DNA of 12,522 nucleotides from Circinella minor (GCA_016758965.1 JAEPRB010000582.1:1-12522), one strand, 5' to 3'; shown: positions 1 to 8,200, counted from the first letter of the stretch. Translations and numbers: made by a program. The notes: generated by a model from the sequence alone, not told the origin.

Positions 1-77
1 TTTAGAAGAAGAAGTTGATATTATTAATTAATAAAAAACTATCTTTGTTATATTTTCTGAAAAAAAAATTTATTAAA

Positions 78-140
78 TTTTTAAAGAAATTTTTTTTTTG
101 CAATTTTTTTTAATTTTTTAAAAAAAAATTTCTTAAAAAA
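78..140. repeat. Snap-back A/T-rich inverted repeat
   Basis: A T5-A3-G-A3-T9 arm at about 78-99 is matched by its near-perfect reverse complement at about 120-140, with a spacer of roughly 20 bases. The arms are low complexity, so part of the pairing is cheap. The non-A/T base of each arm (G86 on the left, C132 on the right) falls in register. Bases 1-77 are A/T-rich and show nothing else. Confidence 0.5.
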
Positions 141-177
141 AAAGGAAAAGCAGTCACAAAAAAGGAAAAGCAGTCAC
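138..177. repeat. 20-bp perfect tandem duplication
   Basis: Two back-to-back identical 20-base units (138-157 and 158-177) each read A6-GG-A4-GCAGTCAC. They directly follow the snap-back A/T arm and precede a short GC-richer inverted repeat. This may be the edge of a dispersed element. Confidence 0.85.
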
Positions 178-236
178 CCGGGTATAAACCTGGACCTAAC
201 CACTATGGGTTGTTGTAAATTCCGGGTTTAGAGATT
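178..236. repeat. GC-richer inverted repeat, possibly SINE- or tRNA-like
   Basis: TAAACCTGGA (185-194) pairs with TCCGGGTTTA (221-230) with one wobble. Between them CTAACC and GGGTTG give a second, inner pairing. On the minus strand the inner part contains TAGTGGTTAGG, which resembles the A-box of tRNA-Glu/Asp type genes. No proper B-box or cloverleaf can be drawn, so it is not called a tRNA. A degenerate tRNA-derived SINE head is possible but weakly supported. Confidence 0.3.
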
Positions 237-265
237 AAGGTAAGTAGATAAACAAAAAGAAAATT

Positions 266-290
266 AAACAACGTGTGAAGCAGGTTGTTT
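266..290. repeat. Foldback hairpin with a TGAAG loop
   Basis: AAACAAC (266-272) pairs with GTTGTTT (284-290). After one mismatch the stem continues TG/CA around TGAAG. Its layout, with a GAA-type loop and a following T run, matches the hairpin at 342-380, so the two may be diverged members of one foldback family. Confidence 0.5.
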
Positions 291-341
291 TGATTTTTTT
301 TTCAATAATTTGCAATTTGATAAAGAAAATAGGTGAGAAAA

Positions 342-380
342 AAAATGAAGATGACTTGCGAAGCAAGTGGTTTTCATTTT
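342..380. repeat. Foldback hairpin with GCGAAGC core
   Basis: Two 18-base arms (342-359 and 363-380) pair with about four mismatches around a GAA triloop. The innermost seven bases are GCGAAGC (358-364), preceded by ACTT and followed by AAGT, so the six innermost pairs are perfect. The element is preceded by an A run and followed by a T run. The d(GCGAAGC) heptamer is known from biophysical work to form an exceptionally stable mini-hairpin. A comparable element lies at 10763-10800. Confidence 0.65.
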
Positions 381-470
381 TTAGCAGATATATAGATTAA
401 TAGAGACAGTGATAATATAAAACATATGATTTAGCTTTGTTATCAACAAATTCGTATAAAGCATTGGGTG

Positions 471-600
471 TGGGGGTCTGGGGCATAGCCCCAGCTTGGG
501 GGGTCAAGGGGGGGAACCCCCCTTTGTGACGCAATCCGTTAAATGACCCGAAGCGAAGCAAAGGGGCTCATTTATCCGAGCGAAGCGAGGAAGGGTTGCT
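471..600. repeat. GC-rich hairpin cluster in AT-rich DNA
   Basis: This block of about 130 bp is much richer in G and C than its surroundings. It holds a perfect 7-bp stem CTGGGGC/GCCCCAG with ATA loop (478-494), and a perfect 8-bp stem AAGGGGGG/CCCCCCTT with GAA triloop (506-524). A bulged stem ATGACCC/GGGCTCAT (543-571) follows, and GCGAAGC occurs at 553-559 and 580-586. No open frame of note is present. It is probably a dispersed repeat or the end of one rather than a gene. Bases 381-470 are plain A/T-rich spacer. Confidence 0.7.
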
Positions 601-1199
601 AGTATTATTTATAAAGATAATTATTTGTCATTTTAATTATTAAAGTATAGCGTATCTTTAATTATACTTTGCTGACATTTCGTGTACTTCCCTATTTGGA
701 CCATGATTTAATAAGAACACAGAAGTCCATCTTCTATAATGATAACAGATAACAGCTGTGTAGATATATCATATCGTCAACCGCTTAAAGTCTAATCTTA
801 ATATCATTAATTTTATATTCATAATTCATATGGCCATAACAAATTTAAATCTTACGTATAACTATATACACATATCAATATATCCCACTGATAATAAGAT
901 TTATATAAATAGAGATAATATTTTATTTTAATAAACTTCAGTTCAATTATTGTTCATTTGGGGTCTCGTTGTCTTTTTAACATCTCTTTATTTTTATTAT
1001 ATTTGATTGATATAACAAATGTTCACAAAAACAGGCAACCATATTCTCATGGCGATTGCGCTCCATTATGTAAAAAAAAAGATCAAGAACGATCTAATTT
1101 ACAATTGTCAAACATTATCACTATTTATATTACTTCTAACACATTACATAATAACGTCCCCCTAATAATATATTTTATTAAATGCTTGAATAAAATATA
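601..1199. other. Gene-poor stretch with a TATA-like motif and a 48-codon ORF
   Basis: AAAGTATA and TATACTTT form a short inverted repeat near 643-670. A TATA-like TTATATAAATAG lies around 900-911. Downstream, an ATG at 1019 opens a 48-codon frame ending at 1165 with a hydrophobic C-terminal half. A second frame is also open across the same bases but has no ATG. Neither has a recognisable domain or coding-type base use, so no gene is called. Confidence 0.35.
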
Positions 1200-1240
1200 G
1201 TTACACTCATGAATTTATGGGGGACAGGTAGTGTTCTTCA

Positions 1241-1343
1241 CGGATCAGATCGGATCGGATCAGATAACAGGGCTATCTGCATCTGCATCCGCAAATGCGG
1301 ATACAGATGCAGATGCTTTGGATGCGGATCAGATAGCGGATAA
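1241..1343. repeat. GGAT-hexamer array with a 20-bp stem hairpin
   Basis: CGGATC, CAGATG and GCGGAT type hexamers are iterated. At the centre, 20-base arms (1274-1293 and 1296-1315) pair with two wobble positions around an AA loop. The array sits just inside the left TIR and is mirrored by a similar array at the right end, as expected for subterminal repeats that could bind a transposase. Confidence 0.75.
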
Positions 1344-1755
1344 TATCAAGTGAGTAACAAGATGTTAAAGAAGATGGTAAAGTTTTTTTATTTAATTGTA
1401 ATTATGATTAAGATAGTAAATGCATCTGTCACAATACAGTTATGCGTTTTCCAAGAAAAAAACAAGTCAAAGATGCAAAATAAGTAGTAATGGCGACTAA
1501 ATGAATAATATGAACACAATAAGTTTGTTTTTATATTGGTTGTCAAGACATTGTGTTTTATTTTATTCCTACAGTTAACTGATAAGCTAGATAAAAGTCC
1601 ACATTAATTAAGGTATAGCATATAAAGTAAATAATATATTGCTGGAAATAATATATGAGTATAAGTTTTATTATAATAAAAAAAATTACTAGTAATGAAA
1701 AGCATTGATAAAAGTAATAAAAAAAGTAAAGTAGGAAAGGGAAAAAGGAAATTTA
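1344..1755. other. A/T-rich spacer, nothing recognised
   Basis: This is A/T-rich sequence with frequent stops in all frames and purine-rich A/G runs towards the right (about 1680-1860). No gene or structured repeat is supported. Confidence 0.5.
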
Positions 1756-2040
1756 AAGAAGTATACGACAAAAGGAAATAGAGAGTGCCGAAGAAAAAGG
1801 GGATTCTGTGTATAAAAAAAAATCGGGAAGGAAGAGAAGATAAAAAAAAAGTATATAGTGTGTATGTATATATATGTCAGGGTAATTTATAAATGAGAGA
1901 TTATTTTTTTTGCTTATTATATTTTCTTCAATGGCCTGCTCTTCCAAATTCCATTCAACTATATGCAAATCAACTGAATTACCCTGTTTTAATTCCTCTG
2001 TGAAAACATCGTTGAATTCGCCACTATAACCTCCTTTTGA
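1756..2040 (-). other. Open minus-strand frame, possible exon, unknown
   Basis: A frame without stops runs on the minus strand from 2040 down to 1756. The upstream half (about 2040-1875) gives an acidic, protein-like product containing EFNDVFTEEL, DLHIVEWNLEEQ and AIEENIISKK. The rest is low-complexity Y/F/L-rich and is probably just A/T-rich DNA. It overlaps the tail of the hAT-like remnant in another frame and may be a further exon after an unseen splice. There is no recognised domain. Confidence 0.25.
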
Positions 2041-2397
2041 TTAGGCCTATGAATCAGGACAGATTCATTCAAAGCAATCAGCTCTAATCTGTTTCGTTAG
2101 TAGGTATAAATAAGCCACCCAAGAGAAACAAAACTCACTTGGTAACTGTATTCGCTAGCACAGGAAAGCATCTCCTTGGCATCACATATAACAGTGCAGT
2201 TTACCATCTTTAATTCCACTAGCAGCTTCCTTGTGATCTTTCCAAAACTGCAACTTCTCTACTACTAGCCTTTGTCTTTCCTCAAGGTATGCTGCCAATG
2301 CATCTTCCTCAATGGTCCTTGGCTTATAATCGCCATCCTCAGTGTCAATTAAACTATACAGCCACTGCTGTTCCGATTCTGGCACGTGGTTGGCCAT
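1989..2397 (-). pseudogene. hAT transposase dimerisation-domain-like remnant
   Basis: The first part (2206-2397, minus) starts at an ATG preceded directly by a stop and reads through EEDALAAYLEE to KLQFWKDHKEA. The spacing of YL to LQFWK fits the C-terminal dimerisation region of hAT transposases, where an acidic YL segment is followed about ten residues later by a W/F-W-K motif. After a frame change near 2204 the next frame gives DAKEMLSCASEYS, loosely like the A..YLS.PAS segment of that domain. This frame meets a TAA at 2097-2099 and ends at 1989. A perfect-looking intron (2089-2138) overlaps that stop, so a spliced small gene is an alternative. The hAT call rests on short motifs and the catalytic core is absent. 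Confidence 0.4.
2089..2138 (-). other. Consensus spliceosomal intron candidate, 50 bp
   Basis: On the minus strand it begins GTGAGT, has the perfect branch site TACTAAC (2096-2102), and ends ACAG. This is the best intron consensus in the window. Splicing it joins the upstream CASEYSYQ frame to a phase that soon stops. A longer intron from GTAAAC near 2204 to ATTAG (just past ACAG) would instead join the FWKDHKEA exon in frame to a segment reading ELIALNESVLIHRPNQ. The host gene model is unresolved. Confidence 0.45.
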
Positions 2398-4177
2398 TCA
2401 TCCTCAACTTGTTAAAGGAAATAACCTTTTCTATACTTGAATAACCATATGTTCACGAAACTGTTAGCTATTGATTTTTATTACTAATACACCTTGCTTT
2501 ACTTGGTAGATATTATTATCTCTGCGCGATCAATGATATTCAAGTTTTTGCCATATATAATAATGATAATTATTAATAAGTATTACATCTTTTTTTTATA
2601 TATTATGCACACTTCCAAGTTGAATCACTGTTGCTATTCTGTTTTTTATTTTTAAGTATATAGAGCTTATGATTTGATTTTGTCAACGATTGTAAAACAA
2701 ACAAGTGTTATGGATATAGGATAATAGATGAATTATTGTTATTGATATATATGGATGAAGGTATTTGGAAGAGGATTTGTTTATGCAATATTATCAATAA
2801 AGCATAATGTGGATGGTTTTGACTATGTAATTATTTTTTTTTATGTGTATTTTTTTTTCTTAAGTAATAATGTTAATATGAAATAATTATTCATAATGGG
2901 GTTATATAGGCTATTAAAGGAATCAGTTGTCATAACAACCCTTTTATTTTTATTATGCTTTAACATTACTTCATATTTATGCAATCATATATAAGAAAGA
3001 ATCTTTTTTGATTTACGATGTACATTATATTACACCAATAATAATAAGCTGAGCTTATTCTTTTTTATTTCCCTGCCCAAAAATTCTTTTTCTTTCTGTT
3101 ATTATTGTTAACTTTTCTCTTTTCAATTTTCGCCTTCTTACATCAGCATACATACTCCATCCCTTGGTTCCTTCTGGATTTCAATATTTATTCTTACATC
3201 TACTGATCATTAACACATATAAATATATACACAAGCAATTAAATATCAGATTATTATAATAATCACAAAATTTTTTTTTATTATGACACCTTATTACAAA
3301 CTTACACCAATTATAACGACGAACACATCTTTATCTATACGATTATACATTTTGACGTTCACACATCTATTTTATTCGTGCTCATCACTGAAATGCTATT
3401 CATCTCTGCATAATGCTCAGTACTCTTGTATACCGTATAATATTGCACTATTTGATTAATGAACTATGTTATTTTTTTTTATTTCAGCATAGCGAAATAC
3501 AGCATATATTGCTTCCTTGGATCATTTTCAATATGACTTCACCATAACATACGTAATATATACATTATTTTACTGATATATTAATGGTATTCACTATTTA
3601 TTGACCATTTACTATGATAATAATGATAATTACTACCATTTGTATATTTTACTAGTATCTATGCTTGTGTCATTCGATTTTTCTTTGTAATTATTGATAA
3701 ACAGTAGGTTATATTATTAGTAATGTATTGGTTTATCTCTTTTTTTTAGCATTAGAAGACGATTATTTGGCAACTGTTATAAGGATGAGAGGATGGAAGT
3801 AATATATAAATGAATCTTAGAATTAGTTAAATTATAAGGAATAATGAGAAATATGATAATAAAAATATAAAATAACTTATTATTATTATCTATAACAAAT
3901 ATTGTTGCATGAACAGGATATTATGTGATATCAGTAATACAAAATGGTATGACGACTAGGAATTAACATTTTGGGAATTAGGTTAAATAATGAATATAGA
4001 TCTAAAAGTTTTAATAGATCTCGTAAATGAATCAACTATTTTATCCAATACTTATAACTTACTATTCCTTCATTGAACTAAAATTATTACTCGCTCTTTC
4101 AATGCTGTACTTTAATATCTTTTGAAACAACTTTTATTTTTGAAAAAAAAAAAAAAAAACCAAATACCTGAACACTT
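2398..4177. other. Long A/T-rich interior, one weak exon candidate
   Basis: About 1.8 kb is dominated by A/T with poly-T tracts and no long open frame. The one piece with coding-type base use is a 61-base minus-strand stretch at 3142-3202. It is flanked by ATCAG on its 5' side and the strong donor GTAAGA on its 3' side, and encodes DVRINIEIQKEPRDGVCML. Without neighbouring exons it cannot be called a gene. The rest is consistent with decayed transposon interior. Confidence 0.35.
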
Positions 4178-4270
4178 GCGGATAGAACGGATAGTTGGAT
4201 CGAATACCATACCTATCTGTATCCGCTCTTTCGGATGTGGATGCAGATCGGATGAGCGGATAGCGGATGA
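4178..4270. repeat. Right-hand GGAT-hexamer array
   Basis: Iterated GCGGAT, CGGATA and TCGGATG units include a short hairpin TCTGTATCC/GGATGCAGA (one wobble). The array lies just inside the right TIR and mirrors 1241-1343. A run of 17 A precedes it at about 4143-4159. Open frames through this stretch are a by-product of the hexamer periodicity. Confidence 0.7.
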
Positions 4271-4306
4271 GATGAAGAACCCTAGTCCTGTCCTGTCCAG
4301 TGTAAC

Positions 4307-4651
4307 CTTCTTGAAGATTTGATGTATATCTCCATTATGTGTTTTTTCTTAACAAAAAAAAATTCTCTACTTGAATTTGCTTTGCTATATTATGCTATAT
4401 TCCTTCCTTGTATACTTTTGTAAGATATATTATTTTGTCTTGTCCAGTGTAACTGAAATACATGTGTAATAGTATGACTTTATTATGTACCTTTTAACAT
4501 ACTTTGTATAAGGAATCTTCCCGATATAAATTATGAGTATATATCTTCTCTATTTTTATATATATTATCTATTTGCACGTTTATTACAGACATCACATAT
4601 CTGTTTTTTTTTTTATTTTATTTCATTGTATCACTGTATATGTTATTGAAC
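4307..4651. other. Spacer with a second copy of the TIR tip
   Basis: The 13-base string TGTCCAGTGTAAC at the right TIR (4294-4306) recurs exactly at 4441-4453, preceded by the similar TTGTCT. This suggests either a nested element end or slippage of the boundary. A diverged relative, TGTCCAGTCTAGTGTAATC, is near 7307-7325. The rest is A/T-rich with no frame of note and may hold the promoter of the gene starting at 4652. Confidence 0.5.
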
Positions 4652-5352
4652 ATGGAAAGCTTAGCTCTTACTCATAAAGAAATACATGAAACTGTCAAAG
4701 TCACTGAAGGAGAAGATCCATTCATTGGTATGTTTGTGTAATATTTTTTTATTTTTAGAATATTATTCTAATATTTTAATAGAAGAATTTATTAGAACAC
4801 TGGATTCCATGTGGCAGGGAAAACATTATGAACCAGTTGATGAGCTTCCTGTTGTCAAAGAAATTCAAAAGATTATGGAGCATATGGAGCACCTTTGAGA
4901 TACGTCCATATATTAATATAATTTTTACGTTTTTTCATACATTTTTTTTATTTTTTATTTAAATCTTTTTTTAAAATTAATAAAATTGTTGGGATAAATA
5001 GTTATTTTAAATTTATTTTTTATATTTTTATTATTTATTATGTTATTAAAACTAAATATTCTTAATATTTTATGTATTTTATTCCCTTTAAAATCATGTA
5101 ATATGGGACGTATCTCTTCAAAAAGAAGTTATAAGGTTAAATGAAAATAAAAGACGGGTACAAACAAAATGGGACAAAGAGGATAAGGAAATCAAGGAGG
5201 CAATAAAACAATGTGCAATTGAAAGAAAAGGCTATGGTAGAACTGTGGTTCCAGCATCTACAATGCATCGATGGGTGCAGGAGTATATAAAAACCCAGGA
5301 AGGGCAAGAGGCACTGAAACAAAATCATGCTATGGCTATAGTTAAAAATTAA
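4652..5352 (+). pseudogene. Unknown coiled-coil gene split by a MITE-like insertion
   Basis: Exon 1 starts at ATG 4652 (MESLALTHKEIHETVKV...) and ends at 4727. Intron 4728-4782 begins GTATG and ends AATAG, and exon 2 starts at 4783. Splicing gives an in-frame join to EEFIRTLDSMWQGKHYEPVD and EIQKIMEHMEHL, followed by a TGA at 4896-4898. That TGA lies at the tip of an inverted-repeat element. Beyond the element, 5116-5352 continues as a coding-like frame (QKEVIRLNENKRRVQTKWDK, then RKGYGRTVVPASTMHRWVQE, ending AIVKN). Removing 223 bases between the two CTT triplets would join the frames in phase, giving about 140 residues. The middle has heptad-like hydrophobic spacing; the C-terminal part resembles a basic helix-turn-helix. 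The family is not recognised. A 63-residue truncated protein could still be made. Confidence 0.5.
4897..5116. mobile_element. 220-bp MITE-like element with 11-bp perfect TIRs
   Basis: GAGATACGTCC (4897-4907) is matched exactly in reverse complement by GGACGTATCTC (5106-5116). Similarity between the ends continues inward for about 15 further bases with gaps. The interior is almost pure A/T without coding capacity. It is flanked by TT on both sides, or by CTT if the terminal base is counted differently. A 3-bp duplication would suit PIF/Harbinger-type elements and restores the host frame. The superfamily is undecided. Confidence 0.7.
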
Positions 5353-5680
5353 ATATCTATCTCTCCCATTATAATTGTTTTCACTGCCTTTTTACTTTTT
5401 TCTTGTAAATATTTTTTTTTCAATCATTACATATATTGGATAAGACAATACAAAAGACTATACAATATTTGTACCACAAAGAAATAACCATTACTTATTG
5501 CTACTGGTCAATATATCTTCCATTAAAAAAAAATGAGCAATTTATATCCCGAGAAGTTTATTTAAACAACACAGACTCGCGTCTTATTACATTTTGTACA
5601 TCTTTATCATGAACTATACACAAGTCAATGTTTCAAATTCAACAAACCCTGCTTCCTTTGGGATGGGATTTGAAATCCAG
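5353..5680. other. Spacer, no gene supported
   Basis: This is A/T-rich sequence after the stop at 5350-5352. A 51-codon ATG frame overlaps its right end and the following exon (MNYTQVNVSNS...). Its base use by codon position (third positions GC-richest) argues against it in this genome. Nothing else is seen. Confidence 0.4.
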
Positions 5681-5881
5681 AATTACTGCATCCTGACATG
5701 CTATACCAAATGTCTCAAGGCACATTGGATCCGATGGTTTTTAGTAAGTTCATACAATTTATGATTATGAAATAATAGTATATATTTTTTGGCTGTATAA
5801 TTACTTATGAAAAAGAAATGCTTTTATTTAGACCATTTGATCCAAAGTCAAGAGTCCCTGAGGCCCCTGTCCCCTCTCTAG
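5681..5881 (+). other. Exon pair of an unknown or decayed gene
   Basis: The first piece follows a CCAG acceptor at 5680 and reads LLHPDMLYQMSQGTLDPMVF up to 5743. There a GTAAGT donor opens an 88-bp intron (5744-5831) ending TTTATTTAG. The continuation at 5832 is open in the joined phase for 16 codons and stops with TAG at 5879-5881. However, a different phase of that second exon (PFDPKSRVPEAPVPSL) has the more coding-like base use, so either a base has been lost or the model is wrong. First codon positions are GC-richest in the first exon, which supports real coding origin. No family is recognised. Confidence 0.35.
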
Positions 5882-6416
5882 GCTGATGTTGTGTCAACAA
5901 GAAAATACACAACACAGTAGGAAAGAGAGCTAGTGATCTGGCTGTATTTCGATAGCCCTATATGAACAACAATTCATGAAGTGGTGACTCTCACCAATAT
6001 AACAAAATCTTCGGTGGGGTTATACACACAACAAGAAAAACAACGAAGAATTTCCCTAGGTTTACCTGTCTTCACAAATAAAAAATTTTAAAAAATAATG
6101 GCTAGATTAATTTGTTTTAATTGTAGATAAGTGATAATATATATAATATATGAACATGTGGGACTTGTTTGAATTGTGGATGGATGATAATATGTTGACG
6201 AGTGGAGTTTGTAGCACAATTTGACTTGGATTATATAAATATATAAAAGTGGGATTTGCATATGGCTAAGACAACTTCTTTCTTACTTTTTTTTAAAAAA
6301 ATAAATGCCATGCTTATACTCCCACATACATTTTATTATTGTCGCTCTACAAATTAAGGGTGTGTTCTATCCATATCGCTGTTTTTCTATTTTTTAACAA
6401 TGAATTTTGCTTATAG
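5882..6416. other. Spacer with an 8-bp perfect hairpin
   Basis: TGTTGTGT (5887-5894) pairs exactly with ACACAACA (5907-5914). The following 150 bases are less A/T-rich but have no open frame of note. The right end holds a branch-like TTTTAAC and the acceptor TTATAG used by the exon candidate at 6417. Confidence 0.4.
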
Positions 6417-6526
6417 ACTGTGTTCAAGATGATCCTTTTGGATATGGATTATTGCTTCATCGCAACCAGTTTCTTATATATGATCTAGAAGCATAGGAGC
6501 TCTATGATGAAATTCACTGCCAGTAA
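6417..6526 (+). pseudogene. Coding-like fragment with in-frame stops, unknown
   Basis: After the acceptor TTATAG (6416) the frame reads CVQDDPFGYGLLLHRNQFL and IYDLEA, then a TAG at 6494-6496. It continues ELYDEIHCQ to a TAA at 6524-6526. In the first part the codon-position pattern is strongly coding-like: first positions GC-rich, third positions almost all A/T. This could be the last exon of a gene ending at the TAG, or a decayed exon whose frame originally continued. The protein family is not recognised. It is the third exon-like piece in a row on this strand (4652-5352, 5681-5881), so one broken gene is possible. Confidence 0.4.
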
Positions 6527-6838
6527 CAGGTCAAGCTGCCTGTGAGGATGAAACAACAAATGAGCATCATGTAAAACCTAAAAAAATATCTGTTAATTTA
6601 TTAATTATATATATTATTACATAATTATTAATTATTTTGAAATTCTTAATTGCAAAAAAAAAATTAATTTTTTTTCTACTAGTATAAATTTTTTTATGGA
6701 AAATTAAATACTGTTGAATTCTAACAGAACCTAAATTAAAAATTTAGCTGAGAATTCAATCATTTTTTTTCTTTAAATAAATTAATTAAAAAAAGCACTA
6801 TGTAAGCTAAAAACTTATATATTTTTTATACTTTTCAA
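6527..6838. other. A/T-rich spacer with a nested inverted repeat
   Basis: Two perfect inverted repeats are nested at 6714-6759. The outer pair is TTGAATTCT/AGAATTCAA (6714-6722 and 6751-6759). The inner pair is CTAAATT/AATTTAG around AAA (6731-6747). No coding frame is present. Confidence 0.5.
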
Positions 6839-6993
6839 CATCGCTCAATAGCTCAAATATATTTCAAAGAACGTACCCCAAAGATTAATATTGCTACAAA
6901 GCTCAATGTATCAAGAAGAGCTGTTTGTCGAGTTTTAGCTGAGTGGAATGACATTGGCTGGGCCTTTCATCTTCTGGAAAACCACTTGTGGAT
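6839..6993 (+). pseudogene. Tc1/mariner-type transposase N-terminal HTH fragment
   Basis: The frame encodes SIAQIYFKERTPKINIATKL followed by NVSRRAVCRVLAEWNDIG. This is a helix-turn-helix of the type that opens Tc1/mariner and IS630-like transposases: an IA..L.VS turn, then a basic recognition helix ending in W. About six codons later, in another frame (two extra or one missing base near 6965), SSSGKPLVD appears, matching the GRPR-like linker after the first HTH. A TAA follows at 6994-6996. The fragment is frameshifted and separated by 1.3 kb from the catalytic part at 8288, on the same strand. Either one transposase gene was split by later insertions, or these are two independent remnants. 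Confidence 0.55.
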
Positions 6994-6996
6994 TAA

Positions 6997-7401
6997 TAGT
7001 TACAATGCTAATGAAGAAATATATATTAGTTTAAAGTGTCTACTGCATCTTTTATAAACTTGTATCGATTGTCCCTACTTAATTTATATTTATACACCTT
7101 TTTTTAAAACTACTTTTGTATTAAAACCGACTTTCATAATAAAATATAAGTAAAAGCTGTTAGCAGTTTCGCAAAAAAAAAGAAACCACTTTTTAATATT
7201 CTCTTCTTGATACATCTTGTGAATTAGATATAAAAAACATGATGTGATTAGAAGATTAACGGCGAACAATCCTATGTTTGATTGTGCTGCCTTTAAAAAA
7301 ATTGCTGTCCAGTCTAGTGTAATCATAAAAAGTATAAAAGCAAACACCTCTCTACTTCAACTTATACTCCTGTTTTTATTCATTTTCAATTAATTATAAT
7401 T
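6997..7401. other. Spacer, no gene accepted
   Basis: An 85-codon minus-strand frame (7347-7090) encodes a hydrophobic F/L/I-rich product. Its base composition is nearly flat across codon positions and no motif is recognised. The TIR-tip relative TGTCCAGTCTAGTGTAATC lies at about 7307-7325. Confidence 0.4.
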
Positions 7402-7669
7402 ATGTCGCAAACTCAAAATTTACACATTACATCTAACGAGTGTCAAGACTCTCCCAGTGAGAGAGAATCTCCTTGGGCATTGATGAGATACATAAAGAAT
7501 ATTGCATAGGTATTTAAAGAAGCTTGGCTAGTGTATCATTTATTTTTTATTAATTGTATATTCAATAATATAGGACAATATCTTTTCATCGATGATGGTC
7601 ACTCTTCCACCATCCACATTGGCTGTTACCATGTCTGAGTCTGGTAATATTGACTACTATGAAGAGTAA
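7402..7669 (+). other. Doubtful small two-exon gene
   Basis: ATG at 7402 opens MSQTQNLHITSNECQDSP and onward to a TAG that directly precedes GTATTT, a plausible donor. The next acceptor AATATAG (about 7574) is followed by a frame with MMVTLPPSTLAVTMSESG that ends at TAA 7667-7669. An earlier donor, GTGAGA within CCCAGTGAGAG, would skip the first stop. Codon-position composition does not favour the plus strand, and the minus strand carries an equally protein-like frame (MVTANVDGGRVTIIDEKIL). Neither is recognised. Confidence 0.2.
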
Positions 7670-8193
7670 TCTTTAATTATATATTTCTCTTTTATATATT
7701 ATATAATTAAAGGTATTACATTTTAAAAATAATATCAAAATTATTATATCTTTTAATTGTTATAGCTTTATTTATAATATATAGAATAAGAAGAATAAAA
7801 AAAGGTTTATCTTTATAATGCTATATATTTATAATGAAAAAATTTTCTTTTATTTTTTTTAAGATAAAACATTTAAAGTTTGTTTCTTTTTTATGATAAA
7901 TTTTAAAAAGGTAATAGTTAAAAAAGATGAAACATATAAATATTATATCTTTGGATTGAAAAAATCATTTAATAATTGAAGCTTTTAAAGATAAACAGAT
8001 ATAACTTTTATAGATTAGGAATTCCCCTAGAATGGTAATAAGGATTCGAAGAAATGGTAGTTTCTATCTCTATTAACCTCTAAAGTTGTAAGTTTTCAAC
8101 TTGCAATGCGACTGTTTTATGGTTCTTTTCTCTAGAGAAAAGGTTCTTGAATTGTGATAAAAAACATTTATGTTTTTGTCTTCAAACAATTCA
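7667..8193 (+). repeat. Dispersed ~525-bp A/T-rich repeat, copy 1
   Basis: This segment aligns end to end with 11134-11655 on the same strand. It starts TAATCTTTAATTATA and ends around TTTTTGTCTTC...AATTCA. The best-kept core runs from AAGATGAAACATATAAAT to TCTTTGGATTGAAAAA (about 7924-7965). Conserved islands include AGAATGGTAAT (about 8030) and GTAAGTT near a short hairpin (8088-8105). There is no TIR, no coding frame and no poly-A tail. It lies between the two transposase fragments and may have helped split them. Confidence 0.75.
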
Positions 8194-8200
8194 ACTATAT

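Larger units (their letters stand above)
1200..4306. mobile_element. Candidate decayed DNA transposon, about 3.1 kb, bounded by degenerate TIRs
   Basis: The left end reads GTTACACT, a 14-base insert, GGACAGG, then TAGTGTTCTTCA (1200-1240). The right end, read on the minus strand from 4306, gives GTTACACT, two GGACAGG-like steps, then TAGGGTTCTTCA (to 4273). Each TIR is followed inward by a GGAT-type hexamer array, so the symmetry covers about 100 bp per side. The only protein-like content inside is a minus-strand remnant resembling the hAT dimerisation domain. TAGTG/TAGGG inner starts would suit a hAT element, but no 8-bp target duplication is visible on either edge. The boundaries are therefore inference. 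Confidence 0.5.

Noticed and set aside
958..1200. 80-codon plus-strand frame with a hydrophobic start
   Set aside because: It begins at TTG, not ATG, has no recognised domain, and overlaps another open frame.
4122..4322. Plus-strand frame across the right hexamer array
   Set aside because: The frame is open because the GGAT hexamers are a multiple of three long. The start lies before a 17-A run and no domain is present.
5137..5328. Minus-strand frame opposite 5116-5352
   Set aside because: C/F/L-rich shadow of the plus-strand coding-like frame, which has better composition and charged, coiled-coil-like content.
5887..6070. LTR or primer-binding-site-like sequence
   Set aside because: No matching second LTR, no TG...CA ends and no reverse transcriptase or integrase motifs in the window. 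Only a short hairpin is supported.
7090..7347. 85-codon hydrophobic minus-strand frame
   Set aside because: Flat G/C across codon positions, F/L/I/K-rich as expected from A/T-rich DNA, and no recognised motif. It could be a small membrane protein but this is unsupported.
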